NCBI RefSeq assembly: GCF_016925675.1 | Contig: NZ_CP070506.1 | Span: forward strand, 2,292,501-2,356,500 | Source: Pseudomonas hygromyciniae | GTDB lineage: Bacteria; Pseudomonadota; Gammaproteobacteria; Pseudomonadales; Pseudomonadaceae | Length of the DNA: 64,000 nucleotides | Direction: 5' to 3' | Part shown: positions 17,013 through 29,893 of the stretch, piece by piece | How the letters are laid out: each line of letters starts with the position of its first letter | How positions within the stretch are numbered: the stretch's first letter is position 1 | Position numbers and translations under genes: made by a program | Notes under the pieces: generated by a model | Databases searched by the model: none | What the model was told of the DNA's origin: nothing | The model's input: the letters and a program-made list of their open reading frames with translations, nothing else

Positions 17013-18950
17013 ATGGGCCAGACTCGTTTTGCCAGTGGGCGTCAATTGGATCTGATTTGTCTTGGGCGCCTGGGCGTCGATCTGTATGCGCAGCAAGTCG
17101 GGGCGCGGTTGGAAGATGTCTCAAGTTTTGCCAAATACCTGGGTGGTTCTTCCGCCAACATCGCTTTCGGCACGGCACGGTTGGGGCTCAAGTCGGCGAT
17201 GTTGAGCCGGGTCGGCGACGATCATATGGGGCGCTTTCTGGTGGAGTCGTTGGTGCGTGAGGGCTGTGATGTCAGTGGTATCACCGTCGACCCACAACGC
17301 CTGACCGCCATGGTCCTGCTGGGCCTCAAGGACCGCGAAACCTTCCCCCTGGTGTTCTACCGCGAAAACTGCGCCGACATGGCCCTGTGCGCCGCGGATA
17401 TCCGCGAAGACTTCATTGCCAGCAGCAAGGCGCTGTTGATCACCGGCACCCATTTCTCCACCGATGGCGTGTACCAGGCCAGCCTCCAGGCCCTGGCCTA
17501 CGCCGAGCGGCACGGCGTCAAGCGCGTGCTGGATATCGATTACCGCCCGGTGCTCTGGGGCCTGGCGGGCAAGGCTGACGGCGAGACCCGTTTTGTCGCC
17601 GACCAGAACGTCAGCCAGCACCTGCAAGGCATCCTGCCGCGCTTTGACCTGATTGTCGGTACCGAGGAAGAATTCCTGATTGCCGGCGCCAGCGACGACC
17701 TGCTCAGCGCTTTGCGCACCGTGCGCCAACTGACAGCGGCGACGTTGGTGGTCAAGCTCGGCCCGCAAGGCTGCACGGTGATTCATGGGGCCATCCCGGC
17801 GCGCCTGGAAGACGGCGCGATCTACCCCGGTGTGCGGGTCGAAGTGCTTAACGTGCTGGGGGCAGGTGATGCGTTTATGGCGGGCTTTCTCAGTGGCTGG
17901 TTGAACGACGCCGATGACGCGCGTTGCTGCCAACTGGCCAATGCCTGCGGCGGGTTGGTGGTGTCACGCCATGCCTGCGCGCCGGCGATGCCGACCCCGG
18001 CTGAACTTGACTACTTGTTCAACAGCCCGGTGCCGATCACCCGGCCGGATCAGGACCCGGTATTGCAGCGCCTGCATCAGGTCAGTGTGCCGCGCAAAGC
18101 CTGGAAGCAGCTGTTTGTGTTCGCCTTCGACCATCGCTGGCAACTGCTGGAACTGGCGCAAAAAGGCGGCCAGGACCCGGCGCGGATCAACGCGATCAAG
18201 CAACTGTTTATCCAGGCGGTCGAGCGCGTTGAAGGCAAACTGCGCGAGCAGGGTGTTGAGGCCGACGTGGGCATTTTGGCCGATCAGCGTTTTGGCCAGG
18301 ATGCGCTGAACGCCGCCAGTGGCCGTGGCTGGTGGGTCGCGCGCCCGGTGGAGGTGCAGGGCTCGCGGCCGCTGGCGTTCGAGCACGGTCGCTCGATCGG
18401 CAGCAACCTGATCGCCTGGCCCCAGGAGCAGATCATCAAGTGCCTGGTGCAGTTTCACCCCGACGACGAGCCGCTGTTGCGCCTGGAGCAGGAAGCGCAG
18501 CTCAAGGCCCTGTATCAAGCCGCGCAAACCAGTGGCCATGAACTGCTGCTGGAAGTGGTGCCGCCCAAGGATCATCCCTCGACCTACCCGGATGTGCTCT
18601 ATCGCAGCCTCAAGCGCCTGTACAACCTGGGTATCTACCCCGCGTGGTGGAAGATCGAGGCACAGACCGCCGAGCAGTGGCACAAGCTCGATAAGCTGAT
18701 CGAGGAGCGCGACCCCTATTGCCGGGGCGTGGTATTGCTGGGCCTCAATGCGCCGGCGCACTCGTTGGCCGAAGGCTTCCAGCAGGCCAGCCAGAGCCGG
18801 ACCTGTCGTGGGTTTGCCGTGGGCCGCACGATCTTCCAGGAGCCGAGCAGGGCGTGGATGGCGGGTGAAATTGACGATGAAACCCTGATCCAGCAGGTGC
18901 AGCAGACCTTCGAACAACTGATCCAGGCCTGGCGCAGCTCGAGAATTTAA
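17013..18950 (+). CDS. iolC: 5-dehydro-2-deoxygluconokinase fused to DUF2090 (aldolase-type) domain
   Basis: A 645-residue fusion. Residues about 8-325 form a PfkB/ribokinase-type sugar kinase: LGRLGVDLYAQQVG near the start, GGSSANIAFG, and the catalytic LGAGDAFMAGF with the aspartate at about 286. It phosphorylates 2-deoxy-5-keto-gluconate. Residues about 335-640 are a DUF2090 domain, related to class I-type aldolases and likely to cleave the kinase product (the IolJ step), so two consecutive steps sit in one chain. Translation starts at 17013, after ACAGGAGCC. It is followed by a REPIN and iolE. No separate iolJ was found in the window. Confidence 0.9.
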   Translation: MGQTRFASGRQLDLICLGRLGVDLYAQQVGARLEDVSSFAKYLGGSSANIAFGTARLGLKSAMLSRVGDDHMGRFLVESLVREGCDVSGITVDPQRLTAMVLLGLKDRETFPLVFYRENCADMALCAADIREDFIASSKALLITGTHFSTDGVYQASLQALAYAERHGVKRVLDIDYRPVLWGLAGKADGETRFVADQNVSQHLQGILPRFDLIVGTEEEFLIAGASDDLLSALRTVRQLTAATLVVKLGPQGCTVIHGAIPARLEDGAIYPGVRVEVLNVLGAGDAFMAGFLSGWLNDADDARCCQLANACGGLVVSRHACAPAMPTPAELDYLFNSPVPITRPDQDPVLQRLHQVSVPRKAWKQLFVFAFDHRWQLLELAQKGGQDPARINAIKQLFIQAVERVEGKLREQGVEADVGILADQRFGQDALNAASGRGWWVARPVEVQGSRPLAFEHGRSIGSNLIAWPQEQIIKCLVQFHPDDEPLLRLEQEAQLKALYQAAQTSGHELLLEVVPPKDHPSTYPDVLYRSLKRLYNLGIYPAWWKIEAQTAEQWHKLDKLIEERDPYCRGVVLLGLNAPAHSLAEGFQQASQSRTCRGFAVGRTIFQEPSRAWMAGEIDDETLIQQVQQTFEQLIQAWRSSRI

Positions 18951-18961
18951 ACACGCTCAAC

Positions 18962-19050
18962 TGTAGGCGCTGGCTTGCCTGCGATAGCGGTCTGTCAGAT
19001 ACACATTAGGTGCCTGACCCACCGCTATCGCAGGCAAGCCAGCTCCTACA
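18962..19050. repeat. REPIN variant between iolC and iolE
   Basis: An inverted pair based on TGTAGGCGCTGGCTTGCCTG and its reverse complement, a variant of the common REP arm. It lies between iolC and iolE, inside a likely operon, where such structures can affect downstream expression or message stability. Confidence 0.88.
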
Positions 19051-19088
19051 CAAGCAGATTTCAGGTTAAAACAATAAAAGGTGCAGCC

Positions 19089-19982
19089 ATGCCCGCAATC
19101 CGTATTGGCATCAACCCCATCTCCTGGAGCAACGACGACCTGCCGGCCCTGGGCGGCGAGACGCCCTTGAGCACCGCGCTCAGCGAAGGCAAGGCCATTG
19201 GCTACGAAGGTTTCGAGCTCAACGGCAAATTCCCCAAGGACGCCAAGGGCGTGGGCGATGTGTTGCGTCCCTACGACCTGGCGCTGGTCTCCGGCTGGTA
19301 CTCCAGCCGCCTGGCCCGGCGCTCGGTGGCCGAGGAAATCGACGCCATCGCCAGCCACGTGCAGCTGCTGCGCGAGAACGGTGCCACGGTGCTGGTCTAC
19401 GGCGAGGTGGCCGACTCGATCCAGGGCTCGCCGATCCGTCTGATCGAGCGCCCGCGTTTTCACAGCGAACAGGCCTGGCAGACCTATGCCGACAAACTCA
19501 CCGAACTGGCGCGCTTTACCCTGTCCCAGGGCGTGCGCCTGGCCTATCACCACCATATGGGCGCCTATGTCGAATCCCCGGAGGACATCGACACCCTGAT
19601 GCGCCTCACCGGCCCGGAGGTCGGCCTGCTGTTTGATTCGGGGCATTGCTATATGGGCGGCGGCGAACCAGTGCAGGTGCTGCGCAAGCACCTGGAGCGT
19701 ATCTGCCATGTGCATTTCAAGGACGTACGCAAACCGGTGGTGCAACTGGCGCGCAACCAGATGTGGAGCTTTCCCGACTGCATCGTCAACGGCACCTTCA
19801 CCGTGCCCGGCGATGGCGATATCGACTTCGCCGAATTGCTGGACGTGCTGCTGGGCGCCAACTACAGCGGCTGGCTGGTGGTGGAGGCCGAGCAGGATCC
19901 GGCTGTGGCGCCCAGCTATATCTATGCGAAAAAAGGCTTCGATACCTTGCGCGCGCTGTTGGACGCGAGGGCCGGACAATGA
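19089..19982 (+). CDS. iolE: Myo-inosose-2 dehydratase
   Basis: A 297-residue TIM-barrel enzyme that dehydrates 2-keto-myo-inositol to 3D-trihydroxycyclohexane-1,2-dione. The start GINPISWSNDDLPALGG and GYEGFELNGKFP segments are typical of IolE, as are the metal-binding and catalytic elements YHHHMGAYVE, FDSGHCYMGG and CHVHFKDVR later in the chain. The start at 19089 is preceded by an A-rich AAAAGGTG ribosome site. Its stop overlaps the ATG of iolB (ATGA), so the two are translationally coupled. The gene belongs to the run from iolC to the ABC importer. Confidence 0.95.
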   Translation: MPAIRIGINPISWSNDDLPALGGETPLSTALSEGKAIGYEGFELNGKFPKDAKGVGDVLRPYDLALVSGWYSSRLARRSVAEEIDAIASHVQLLRENGATVLVYGEVADSIQGSPIRLIERPRFHSEQAWQTYADKLTELARFTLSQGVRLAYHHHMGAYVESPEDIDTLMRLTGPEVGLLFDSGHCYMGGGEPVQVLRKHLERICHVHFKDVRKPVVQLARNQMWSFPDCIVNGTFTVPGDGDIDFAELLDVLLGANYSGWLVVEAEQDPAVAPSYIYAKKGFDTLRALLDARAGQ

Positions 19983-20773
19983 GCCTGTTGGTCAAAAGCA
20001 CGCCCCGTGGGCAAACCCTGGTCGCGCTGCCGGCCGGCGGCCTGGAGTATGTGGGGTTTAGCGCTTACCGCCTGGCCCTGGGGCAAACGCTGCCGGTCAT
20101 TGCCGACGACAAAGAGCTGTGCCTGGTGCTGCTCACTGGTCGGGTGACGATCGAAGGCGAGGGTTTCAGTTGGCAGAACCTTGGGGATCGCCAGTCCGTG
20201 TTCGAGGATAAATCGCCGTTCGCAGCCTACCTGCCGCCCAACACGGTTGCCCAGGTGACGGCCCTGAGCGATGTGCAGATCGCCGTGTGCGCTGCGCCGG
20301 GCTCCACTGCCGCTGGTCTTGCGCCCCGGCTGATCCGCCCCGAGCAGTGCAAGCGCAGCGTGCGCGGCAAGGGCGCCAACACCCGCTACGTCTGCGACAT
20401 CCTGCCCGATAGCGAGCCGGCGCACTCGCTGCTGGTGGTGGAGGTGCGCACGCCGTCCGGGCATTCCTCCAGCTACCCGCCGCACAAGCACGACACCGAT
20501 GACCTGCCGCACCAGAGCTTTCTGGAAGAGACCTACTACCACCAGGTCAACCCGCCCCAGGGCTTTGTGTTCCAGCGGGTGTACACCGACGACCGCAGCA
20601 TCGACCAGGCCATGGCCGTGGAAAACCACGACTTGGTGGTGGTGCCCAAGGGCTATCACCCCGTCAGCGTGCCGTATGGCTACGAGTCGTATTACTTGAA
20701 CGTGATGGCCGGGCCCAAGCGCGCCTGGCACTTTCACAACGACCCGCAGCACAGCTGGTTGCTGGATCTCTAA
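19979..20773 (+). CDS. iolB: 5-deoxy-glucuronate isomerase
   Basis: A 264-residue cupin-type isomerase that converts 5-deoxy-glucuronate to 2-deoxy-5-keto-gluconate. The histidine-rich metal site is seen in SSSYPPHKHDTDDLPHQSFLEE and a later HFHNDPQHSWL, both characteristic of IolB. The ATG overlaps the stop of iolE by 4 bases. The length agrees with the family, and no break is seen. It precedes iolD by 33 bases. Confidence 0.95.
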   Translation: MSLLVKSTPRGQTLVALPAGGLEYVGFSAYRLALGQTLPVIADDKELCLVLLTGRVTIEGEGFSWQNLGDRQSVFEDKSPFAAYLPPNTVAQVTALSDVQIAVCAAPGSTAAGLAPRLIRPEQCKRSVRGKGANTRYVCDILPDSEPAHSLLVVEVRTPSGHSSSYPPHKHDTDDLPHQSFLEETYYHQVNPPQGFVFQRVYTDDRSIDQAMAVENHDLVVVPKGYHPVSVPYGYESYYLNVMAGPKRAWHFHNDPQHSWLLDL

Positions 20774-20806
20774 CAACGCCAAATCCAAAAGACACGGGTG
20801 CGAAAC

Positions 20807-23768
<2,962 letters not shown>

Positions 23769-23817
23769 CGCGGTCAAAGTAGGAGCTGGGTTTGCAGATC
23801 ACGAGAGGAGTTGGTTC

Positions 23818-24864
23818 ATGCGCATCGGACTGGTTGGGTACGGCCACGGTGGCCGTTTTTTTCATGCCCCGCTGATTGCCACATTGCCCGGGGCGACGTT
23901 TGTTGGCGTGGTGACACGCTCCCCCGAGCGGCGCCAGCAACTGGCGACGGAGCATCCCGGATTGCCCGCTTTCGACAGCATCGCGCAGATCGTTGAGGCC
24001 GGGGTGGATGTGCTGGTGATTTCCACCACCCTCAAGGGCCGCCCGGCCCTGGTGCTGGAGGCTATCGAATCGGGTGTGGCGGTGGTCAGCGACAAACCCT
24101 TCGCCAGCAATGCCGAACAGGCCCAGGCGCTGATCATCGCCGCCGAACGTGAAGGGGTAAAACTCAGTGTCTACCAGAACCGGCGCTGGGATTCGGACTA
24201 CCTGACCCTGCGCAAGCTGCTGGATGCCGGCGCCCTGGGCACGATCACCCGCTTTGAATCCAGAGTCGAGCGCTACAGCCCGCAAGCGCTGGGCAACACC
24301 AGCGGCGGCGGGTTCCTGCGGGACCTGGGCAGCCATCTGGTGGACCAGGCCTTGCAGCTGTTCGGCCCGGTGGAGCGGGTGTTTGCGCAATTGCAGTACA
24401 GCGCTGAGCATCCCACGGTCGATCATGGCTTCTTTGTCTGCCTGACCCACGCCAACGGAGTGATTTCCCATCTGTGGGGCAGCGCCCTGCAAAACTGCCA
24501 GGCCCCGCGTTTTCGGGTCAATGGCACGGCGGGTTGCTATACCGTCGAAGGCCTGGACGGTCAGGAAGAGGCGCTGTTGGCCGGCAAGAATCCAAAGACC
24601 GAGGGCGAACACTGGGGCGCCGAAGAACACCGACGCTGGGGCTGGTTTGAACAGGGCGCGGAACGCGAGCGTATCCCTTCGGAAAAGGGCGCCTGGAACC
24701 AGTTCTACAGCCAGTTGCAAAGCGCCGTCCAGGGCCAGGGCGAGTTACCGGTACAGGCCAGGGATGCCTGGGAAACCACCCTTGTACTGGATGCCGCCAG
24801 GCTCAGCGCCGAGCGCCGGCAAGTGGTTGAGATGGCGATGCTGGAAGGCCGAGAGTGGAAATAG
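23818..24864 (+). CDS. Second Gfo/Idh/MocA oxidoreductase in the inositol locus
   Basis: A 348-residue NAD(P)-dependent dehydrogenase, a distant paralogue of iolG: GLVGYGHGGRFFH at the start, SDKPFASNAEQA around the catalytic lysine, and RDLGSHLVDQALQLFG as the substrate-binding helix. GAGAGGAG lies upstream, supporting the start at 23818. It may act on another inositol isomer such as scyllo-inosose (IolW/IolX-type), inferred from its position. Between iolG and this gene lies what looks like a lone REP half (TAGGAGCTGGGTTTGC, near 23.78 kb). Confidence 0.85.
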   Translation: MRIGLVGYGHGGRFFHAPLIATLPGATFVGVVTRSPERRQQLATEHPGLPAFDSIAQIVEAGVDVLVISTTLKGRPALVLEAIESGVAVVSDKPFASNAEQAQALIIAAEREGVKLSVYQNRRWDSDYLTLRKLLDAGALGTITRFESRVERYSPQALGNTSGGGFLRDLGSHLVDQALQLFGPVERVFAQLQYSAEHPTVDHGFFVCLTHANGVISHLWGSALQNCQAPRFRVNGTAGCYTVEGLDGQEEALLAGKNPKTEGEHWGAEEHRRWGWFEQGAERERIPSEKGAWNQFYSQLQSAVQGQGELPVQARDAWETTLVLDAARLSAERRQVVEMAMLEGREWK

Positions 24865-24889
24865 AATAAAATTCTAAAATCAGTTGATA

Positions 24890-24905
24890 TGGAAATTATT
24901 TTCCA
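24890..24905. promoter_or_regulatory. Candidate IolR operator 2 (GGAA-N6-TTCC)
   Basis: TGGAAATTATTTTCCA, in the same form as the site at 16879, lies 26 bases after the second dehydrogenase stop and about 325 bases before the ABC substrate-binding gene. It suggests a separate, co-regulated promoter for the importer. Confidence 0.68.
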
Positions 24906-25230
24906 ATAAAGTCATTTCCAGGTTGCCGAAAGTCTCTCTCGACCTTCCTTTATAAAGAAGGCGCGGGGACTCAACAAAAACAAGATAAAAACAACCAGGT
25001 ACCGTCAGATGAAAATCTTCAACGCTGTACTGCGCGTGTTACGTACTGCCTTCCCGCCCCGCACACGACCCTTCTATTTTTCTTTTCTCAATGTCCTTTG
25101 CGTCGAAAGCAAGGGCGCCCTGGTGTGCTGCATTCCAGGCGCGCCGGTGGTACGGCTGCCTGCCGCAAACTCATCGCTCTGATAGACGCTACTTCCAGAA
25201 AACCAACAAGAAAGTGGAGACAGACCGTTC
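24906..25230 (+). other. Long leader of the inositol ABC importer
   Basis: A 325-base untranslated stretch after the second operator. It contains A/T-rich, promoter-like DNA around 24,950 and one 57-codon open frame (ATG at 25009, stop at 25180-25182) without recognised homology or a strong ribosome site. No terminator is obvious. Nothing else could be assigned. Confidence 0.5.
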
Positions 25231-26166
25231 ATGAAGACCCAGATCCGTTTCGCCTCGCTGGCCTTGTCGATGATGCTCGCCAGTGGCGTGGCCTCGGCCG
25301 CCGATATCAAGATTGGCGTCAGCATGTCGCAGTTCGACGACACCTTTCTCACTTACCTGCGTGAAGATATGGACAAGCAGGCCAAGTCCTACCCCAAGGG
25401 CGATGGTGTGCAATTGCAGTTCGAAGATGCCCGCGCCGACGTGGTCAAGCAACTGAGCCAGGTCGAGAACTTTATCAGCCAGAAAGTCGATGCCATGGTG
25501 GTCAACCCGGTGGACACGGCTTCTACCGCACGCATCACCGCCGCTGCCCAGGCGGCCGGTATCCCGTTGGTCTACGTCAACCGTCGCCCGGATCAGACCG
25601 ACCTGCCCAAAGGGGTGGTGACGGTGACGTCCAATGACGTCGAGGCCGGCAAGCTGCAAATGCAGTACCTGGCCGAGAAGATGGGCGGCAAAGGCAAAAT
25701 CGTGATTCTGCTGGGCGACCTGGCCAATAACTCGACCACCAATCGCACCAAGGGCGTCAAGGAAGTACTGGTTAAGTATCCGGACATCAAGATTGAGCAG
25801 GAGCAGACCGGGATCTGGTTGCGGGACAAGGGCATGACCCTGGTGAACGATTGGCTGACCCAGGGCCGCGAGTTCAATGCGGTGGTGGCCAACAACGACG
25901 AAATGGCGATTGGGGCGGCCATGGCGTTGAAAACCGCCGGCGTCAAACCGGGCAGCGTGTTGATTGGCGGGGTCGATGGCACGCCCGACGGGTTGAATGC
26001 GATTACCAAGGGGGAGTTGGCGCTCTCGGTGTTCCAGGATGCCAAGGGCCAGGCGGTCGGTTCGGTGGAGGCTGCGGTGAAAATGGCCAGGGGCGAGGCG
26101 GTCGAGCAAGACGTCGTGGTGCCTTTCCAACTGATCACCCCGGACAATGTCGCGTCATTCAAATAG
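25231..26166 (+). CDS. Sugar/inositol ABC transporter substrate-binding protein
   Basis: A 311-residue periplasmic binding protein of the ribose/galactose (PBP1-type, Peripla_BP_4) class. A signal peptide ends at about residue 23 (SGVASAA). The mature protein opens IKIGVSMSQFDDTF and has later NPVDTASTARI and NNDEMAIGAAMAL segments typical of the family. It is followed by the ATPase and permease genes, and preceded by an IolR-type operator, so myo-inositol is the probable ligand (IbpA-type), inferred. The start at 25231 follows GAAAGTGGAGA. Confidence 0.88.
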   Translation: MKTQIRFASLALSMMLASGVASAADIKIGVSMSQFDDTFLTYLREDMDKQAKSYPKGDGVQLQFEDARADVVKQLSQVENFISQKVDAMVVNPVDTASTARITAAAQAAGIPLVYVNRRPDQTDLPKGVVTVTSNDVEAGKLQMQYLAEKMGGKGKIVILLGDLANNSTTNRTKGVKEVLVKYPDIKIEQEQTGIWLRDKGMTLVNDWLTQGREFNAVVANNDEMAIGAAMALKTAGVKPGSVLIGGVDGTPDGLNAITKGELALSVFQDAKGQAVGSVEAAVKMARGEAVEQDVVVPFQLITPDNVASFK

Positions 26167-26228
26167 CGTTCAATCACAACAATAAGCCCGCAGGGTGATC
26201 ACGATCGCCCTGCCGATGGAGCCCCGAT

Positions 26229-27767
<1,539 letters not shown>

Positions 27768-27788
27768 CCAATAAAAAGGTGACGGGTA

Positions 27789-28827
27789 ATGAACGCAATA
27801 CTGGAAAGCAAACCCGAGGAAAAGAAGCCCGCCACGGCACCGGTCAAGAGTCGGCGGCGGTTTCCGACCGAGCTGAGCATTTTCCTGGTGCTGATCGGTA
27901 TCGGCCTGGTGTTTGAAGTGTTTGGCTGGATCGTGCGGGACCAGAGCTTTTTGATGAACTCCCAGCGCCTGGTGCTGATGATCCTGCAGGTGTCGATCAT
28001 CGGCTTGCTGGCGATTGGCGTGACCCAGGTGATCATTACCACGGGGATCGACCTGTCCTCGGGCTCGGTGCTGGCGCTGTCGGCGATGATTGCCGCGAGT
28101 CTGGCGCAAACTTCGGACTTTTCCCGCGCGGTGTTTCCATCGTTGACGGACTTGCCGGTGTGGATCCCGGTGGTGGTGGGGCTGGGCGTGGGGCTGCTGG
28201 CGGGGGGCGATCAACGGCAGCATCATCGCCATTACCGGTATCCCGCCGTTTATCGCGACCCTCGGCATGATGGTGTCGGCCCGCGGCTTGGCGCGCTATT
28301 ACACCGAGGGCCAGCCGGTGAGCATGCTGTCGGATTCCTATACGGCCATCGGCCATGGCGCGATGCCGGTGATCATTTTCCTGGTGGTGGCAGTGATCTT
28401 CCACATTGCCCTGCGCTACACCAAGTACGGCAAGTACACCTACGCCATCGGCGGCAATATGCAGGCGGCGCGTACCTCGGGGATCAACGTCAAGCGGCAC
28501 TTGATCATCGTCTACAGCATTGCCGGGTTGCTGGCGGGGCTTGCGGGTGTGGTGGCCTCGGCACGTGCCGCGACCGGGCAGGCCGGGATGGGCATGTCTT
28601 ATGAACTGGACGCGATTGCCGCTGCGGTGATCGGCGGTACCAGCCTGGCGGGCGGGGTAGGGCGCATCACCGGCACGGTGATTGGCGCGCTGATCCTCGG
28701 GGTGATGGCCAGCGGGTTTACCTTCGTGGGGGTGGATGCCTACATCCAGGACATCATCAAGGGCCTGATCATCGTGGTGGCAGTGGTGATCGACCAGTAT
28801 CGCAACAAGCGCAAGCTCAAGCGCTGA
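27789..28827 (+). pseudogene. Sugar/inositol ABC permease, frameshifted
   Basis: A RbsC-type permease of about 345 residues, split. The first frame (from 27789) reads well through GLGVGLLAG, then departs from the family at GDQRQHHRH. The second frame, from 28208, reads INGSIIAITGIPPFIATLG and continues, with the following MMVSARGLARYYTEG, to a stop at 28827. Deleting one G from the six-base run at 28202-28207 joins them. Both parts have the expected hydrophobic helices and the EAA-like GTSLAGGVGRITGTVIGALILG turn. The pattern suggests a sequencing or assembly error; otherwise the importer would be inactive. Confidence 0.78.
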
Positions 28828-28872
28828 GCGGGTCCTGAGCCTATAAAAGCTCAAAATCCGGGCTTGGCTTGG

Positions 28873-28960
28873 GTGGGAGCGGGCTTGCCCGCGATAGCGG
28901 TGGGCCAGTTGATAAACATTTGACTGACCCACCGCCATCGCGGGCAAGCCCGCTCCTACA
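28873..28960. repeat. REPIN variant, copy after inositol importer
   Basis: GTGGGAGCGGGCTTGCCCGC opens the element and GCGGGCAAGCCCGCTCCTAC closes it. It sits in the 438-base gap between the permease and the DksA-like gene; the rest of that gap, to 29266, shows A/T-rich stretches near 29,000 and 29,250 but no further feature. Confidence 0.88.
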
Positions 28961-29266
28961 TTTGTCCACCGGCAGCCGTTCGCTGACCGTTTGTCTTCTA
29001 TATAGCTCCATGACACTGAATTTCTTGCTATAAACGCACTCCGATAACCGCCTGCCGAGCCCGTCCTGGTGCCTTTTGGGGGAATGTCGGACAAATTGCC
29101 TGTCATTTCAGTTGCTGCGCCCTCAAGTCAGCCGTAGACTGCCGCCCCTCGTAAATTGAGTGCCGGGTGGCGCTTGGAATGGACGGCGTCTTTCCCCGAT
29201 CTGCACAGGTTGGCCGGAACGCTCCCTTATTCGCCTTAATGCACGTATTTTTTTATAGAGAAATCA

Positions 29267-29671
29267 ATGACAAAGGAAAAGTTGCTGGCCATGCCGGCGG
29301 ATGACTACATGAATGCCGAGCAGCACGCTTTTTTCGAGCAGTTGTTGCAAGACATGAAAGTCGAGCACCACGAGCGCATTGAGCAGAACCGTATCGCCAT
29401 TGAAAGCCTGGACACCCCGGCTGACCCGGCTGATGCCGCTTCGGTAGAAGAAGAGCGCACCTGGTTGGTCAATGCCATCGACCGCGACCAGCGCATGCTG
29501 CCGCAACTTGAGCAGGCCCTGGGCCGTATCAAGGAAGATTCCTTTGGCTGGTGTGACGACAGCGGCGAGCCTATCGGCCTCAAGCGCCTGCTGATCAGCC
29601 CGACCACCAAATACTGCATCGAAGCGCAAGAGCGCCACGAGCAAATCGACAAGCATCAGCGCCAAGCCTGA
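29267..29671 (+). CDS. DksA/TraR-family protein with reduced zinc site
   Basis: A 134-residue protein of the DksA/TraR type. A coiled-coil region (about 20-95) has the acidic DPADAAS tip, similar to the DxxDxA motif that enters the RNA polymerase secondary channel. The C-terminal globular part reads GWCDDSGEPIGLKRLL and KYCIEAQERHE: only two of the four zinc cysteines of DksA remain (the others are S and A). It resembles DksA2-type paralogues, which tolerate zinc loss. It presumably modulates RNA polymerase; its own regulation is not evident. Confidence 0.85.
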   Translation: MTKEKLLAMPADDYMNAEQHAFFEQLLQDMKVEHHERIEQNRIAIESLDTPADPADAASVEEERTWLVNAIDRDQRMLPQLEQALGRIKEDSFGWCDDSGEPIGLKRLLISPTTKYCIEAQERHEQIDKHQRQA

Positions 29672-29683
29672 TCTGTCCGCCCC

Positions 29684-29782
29684 TGTAGGAGCGAGCTTGC
29701 TCGCGAAAGTCGTCAACGGTTACACGTGTATTCTGGATAAACGTGTTGTCCCTGAGTTCTTCGCGAGCAAGCTCGCTCCTAT
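29684..29782. repeat. REPIN variant (TAGGAGCGAGCTTGCTCGC)
   Basis: TGTAGGAGCGAGCTTGCTCG and its near-reverse complement enclose a centre of about 55 bases. It follows the DksA-like gene by 12 bases and shares its arm sequence with the element at 44.2 kb. Confidence 0.88.
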
Positions 29783-29893
29783 ATCATGTGAGCGTCAGCA
29801 ACCTCATCCCCCAGTCTATTGATCTGCTGCAAGCCCTAACACCAAAGGCCCATAGATAATGGCTAATTAGTGGCGTTTAATGCAGAGACAATA

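Noticed and set aside
23779..23800. A possible REP half between iolG and the second dehydrogenase
   Set aside because: Only one short arm-like stretch (TAGGAGCTGGGTTTGC) is present with no inverted partner, so it is mentioned but not called as an element.
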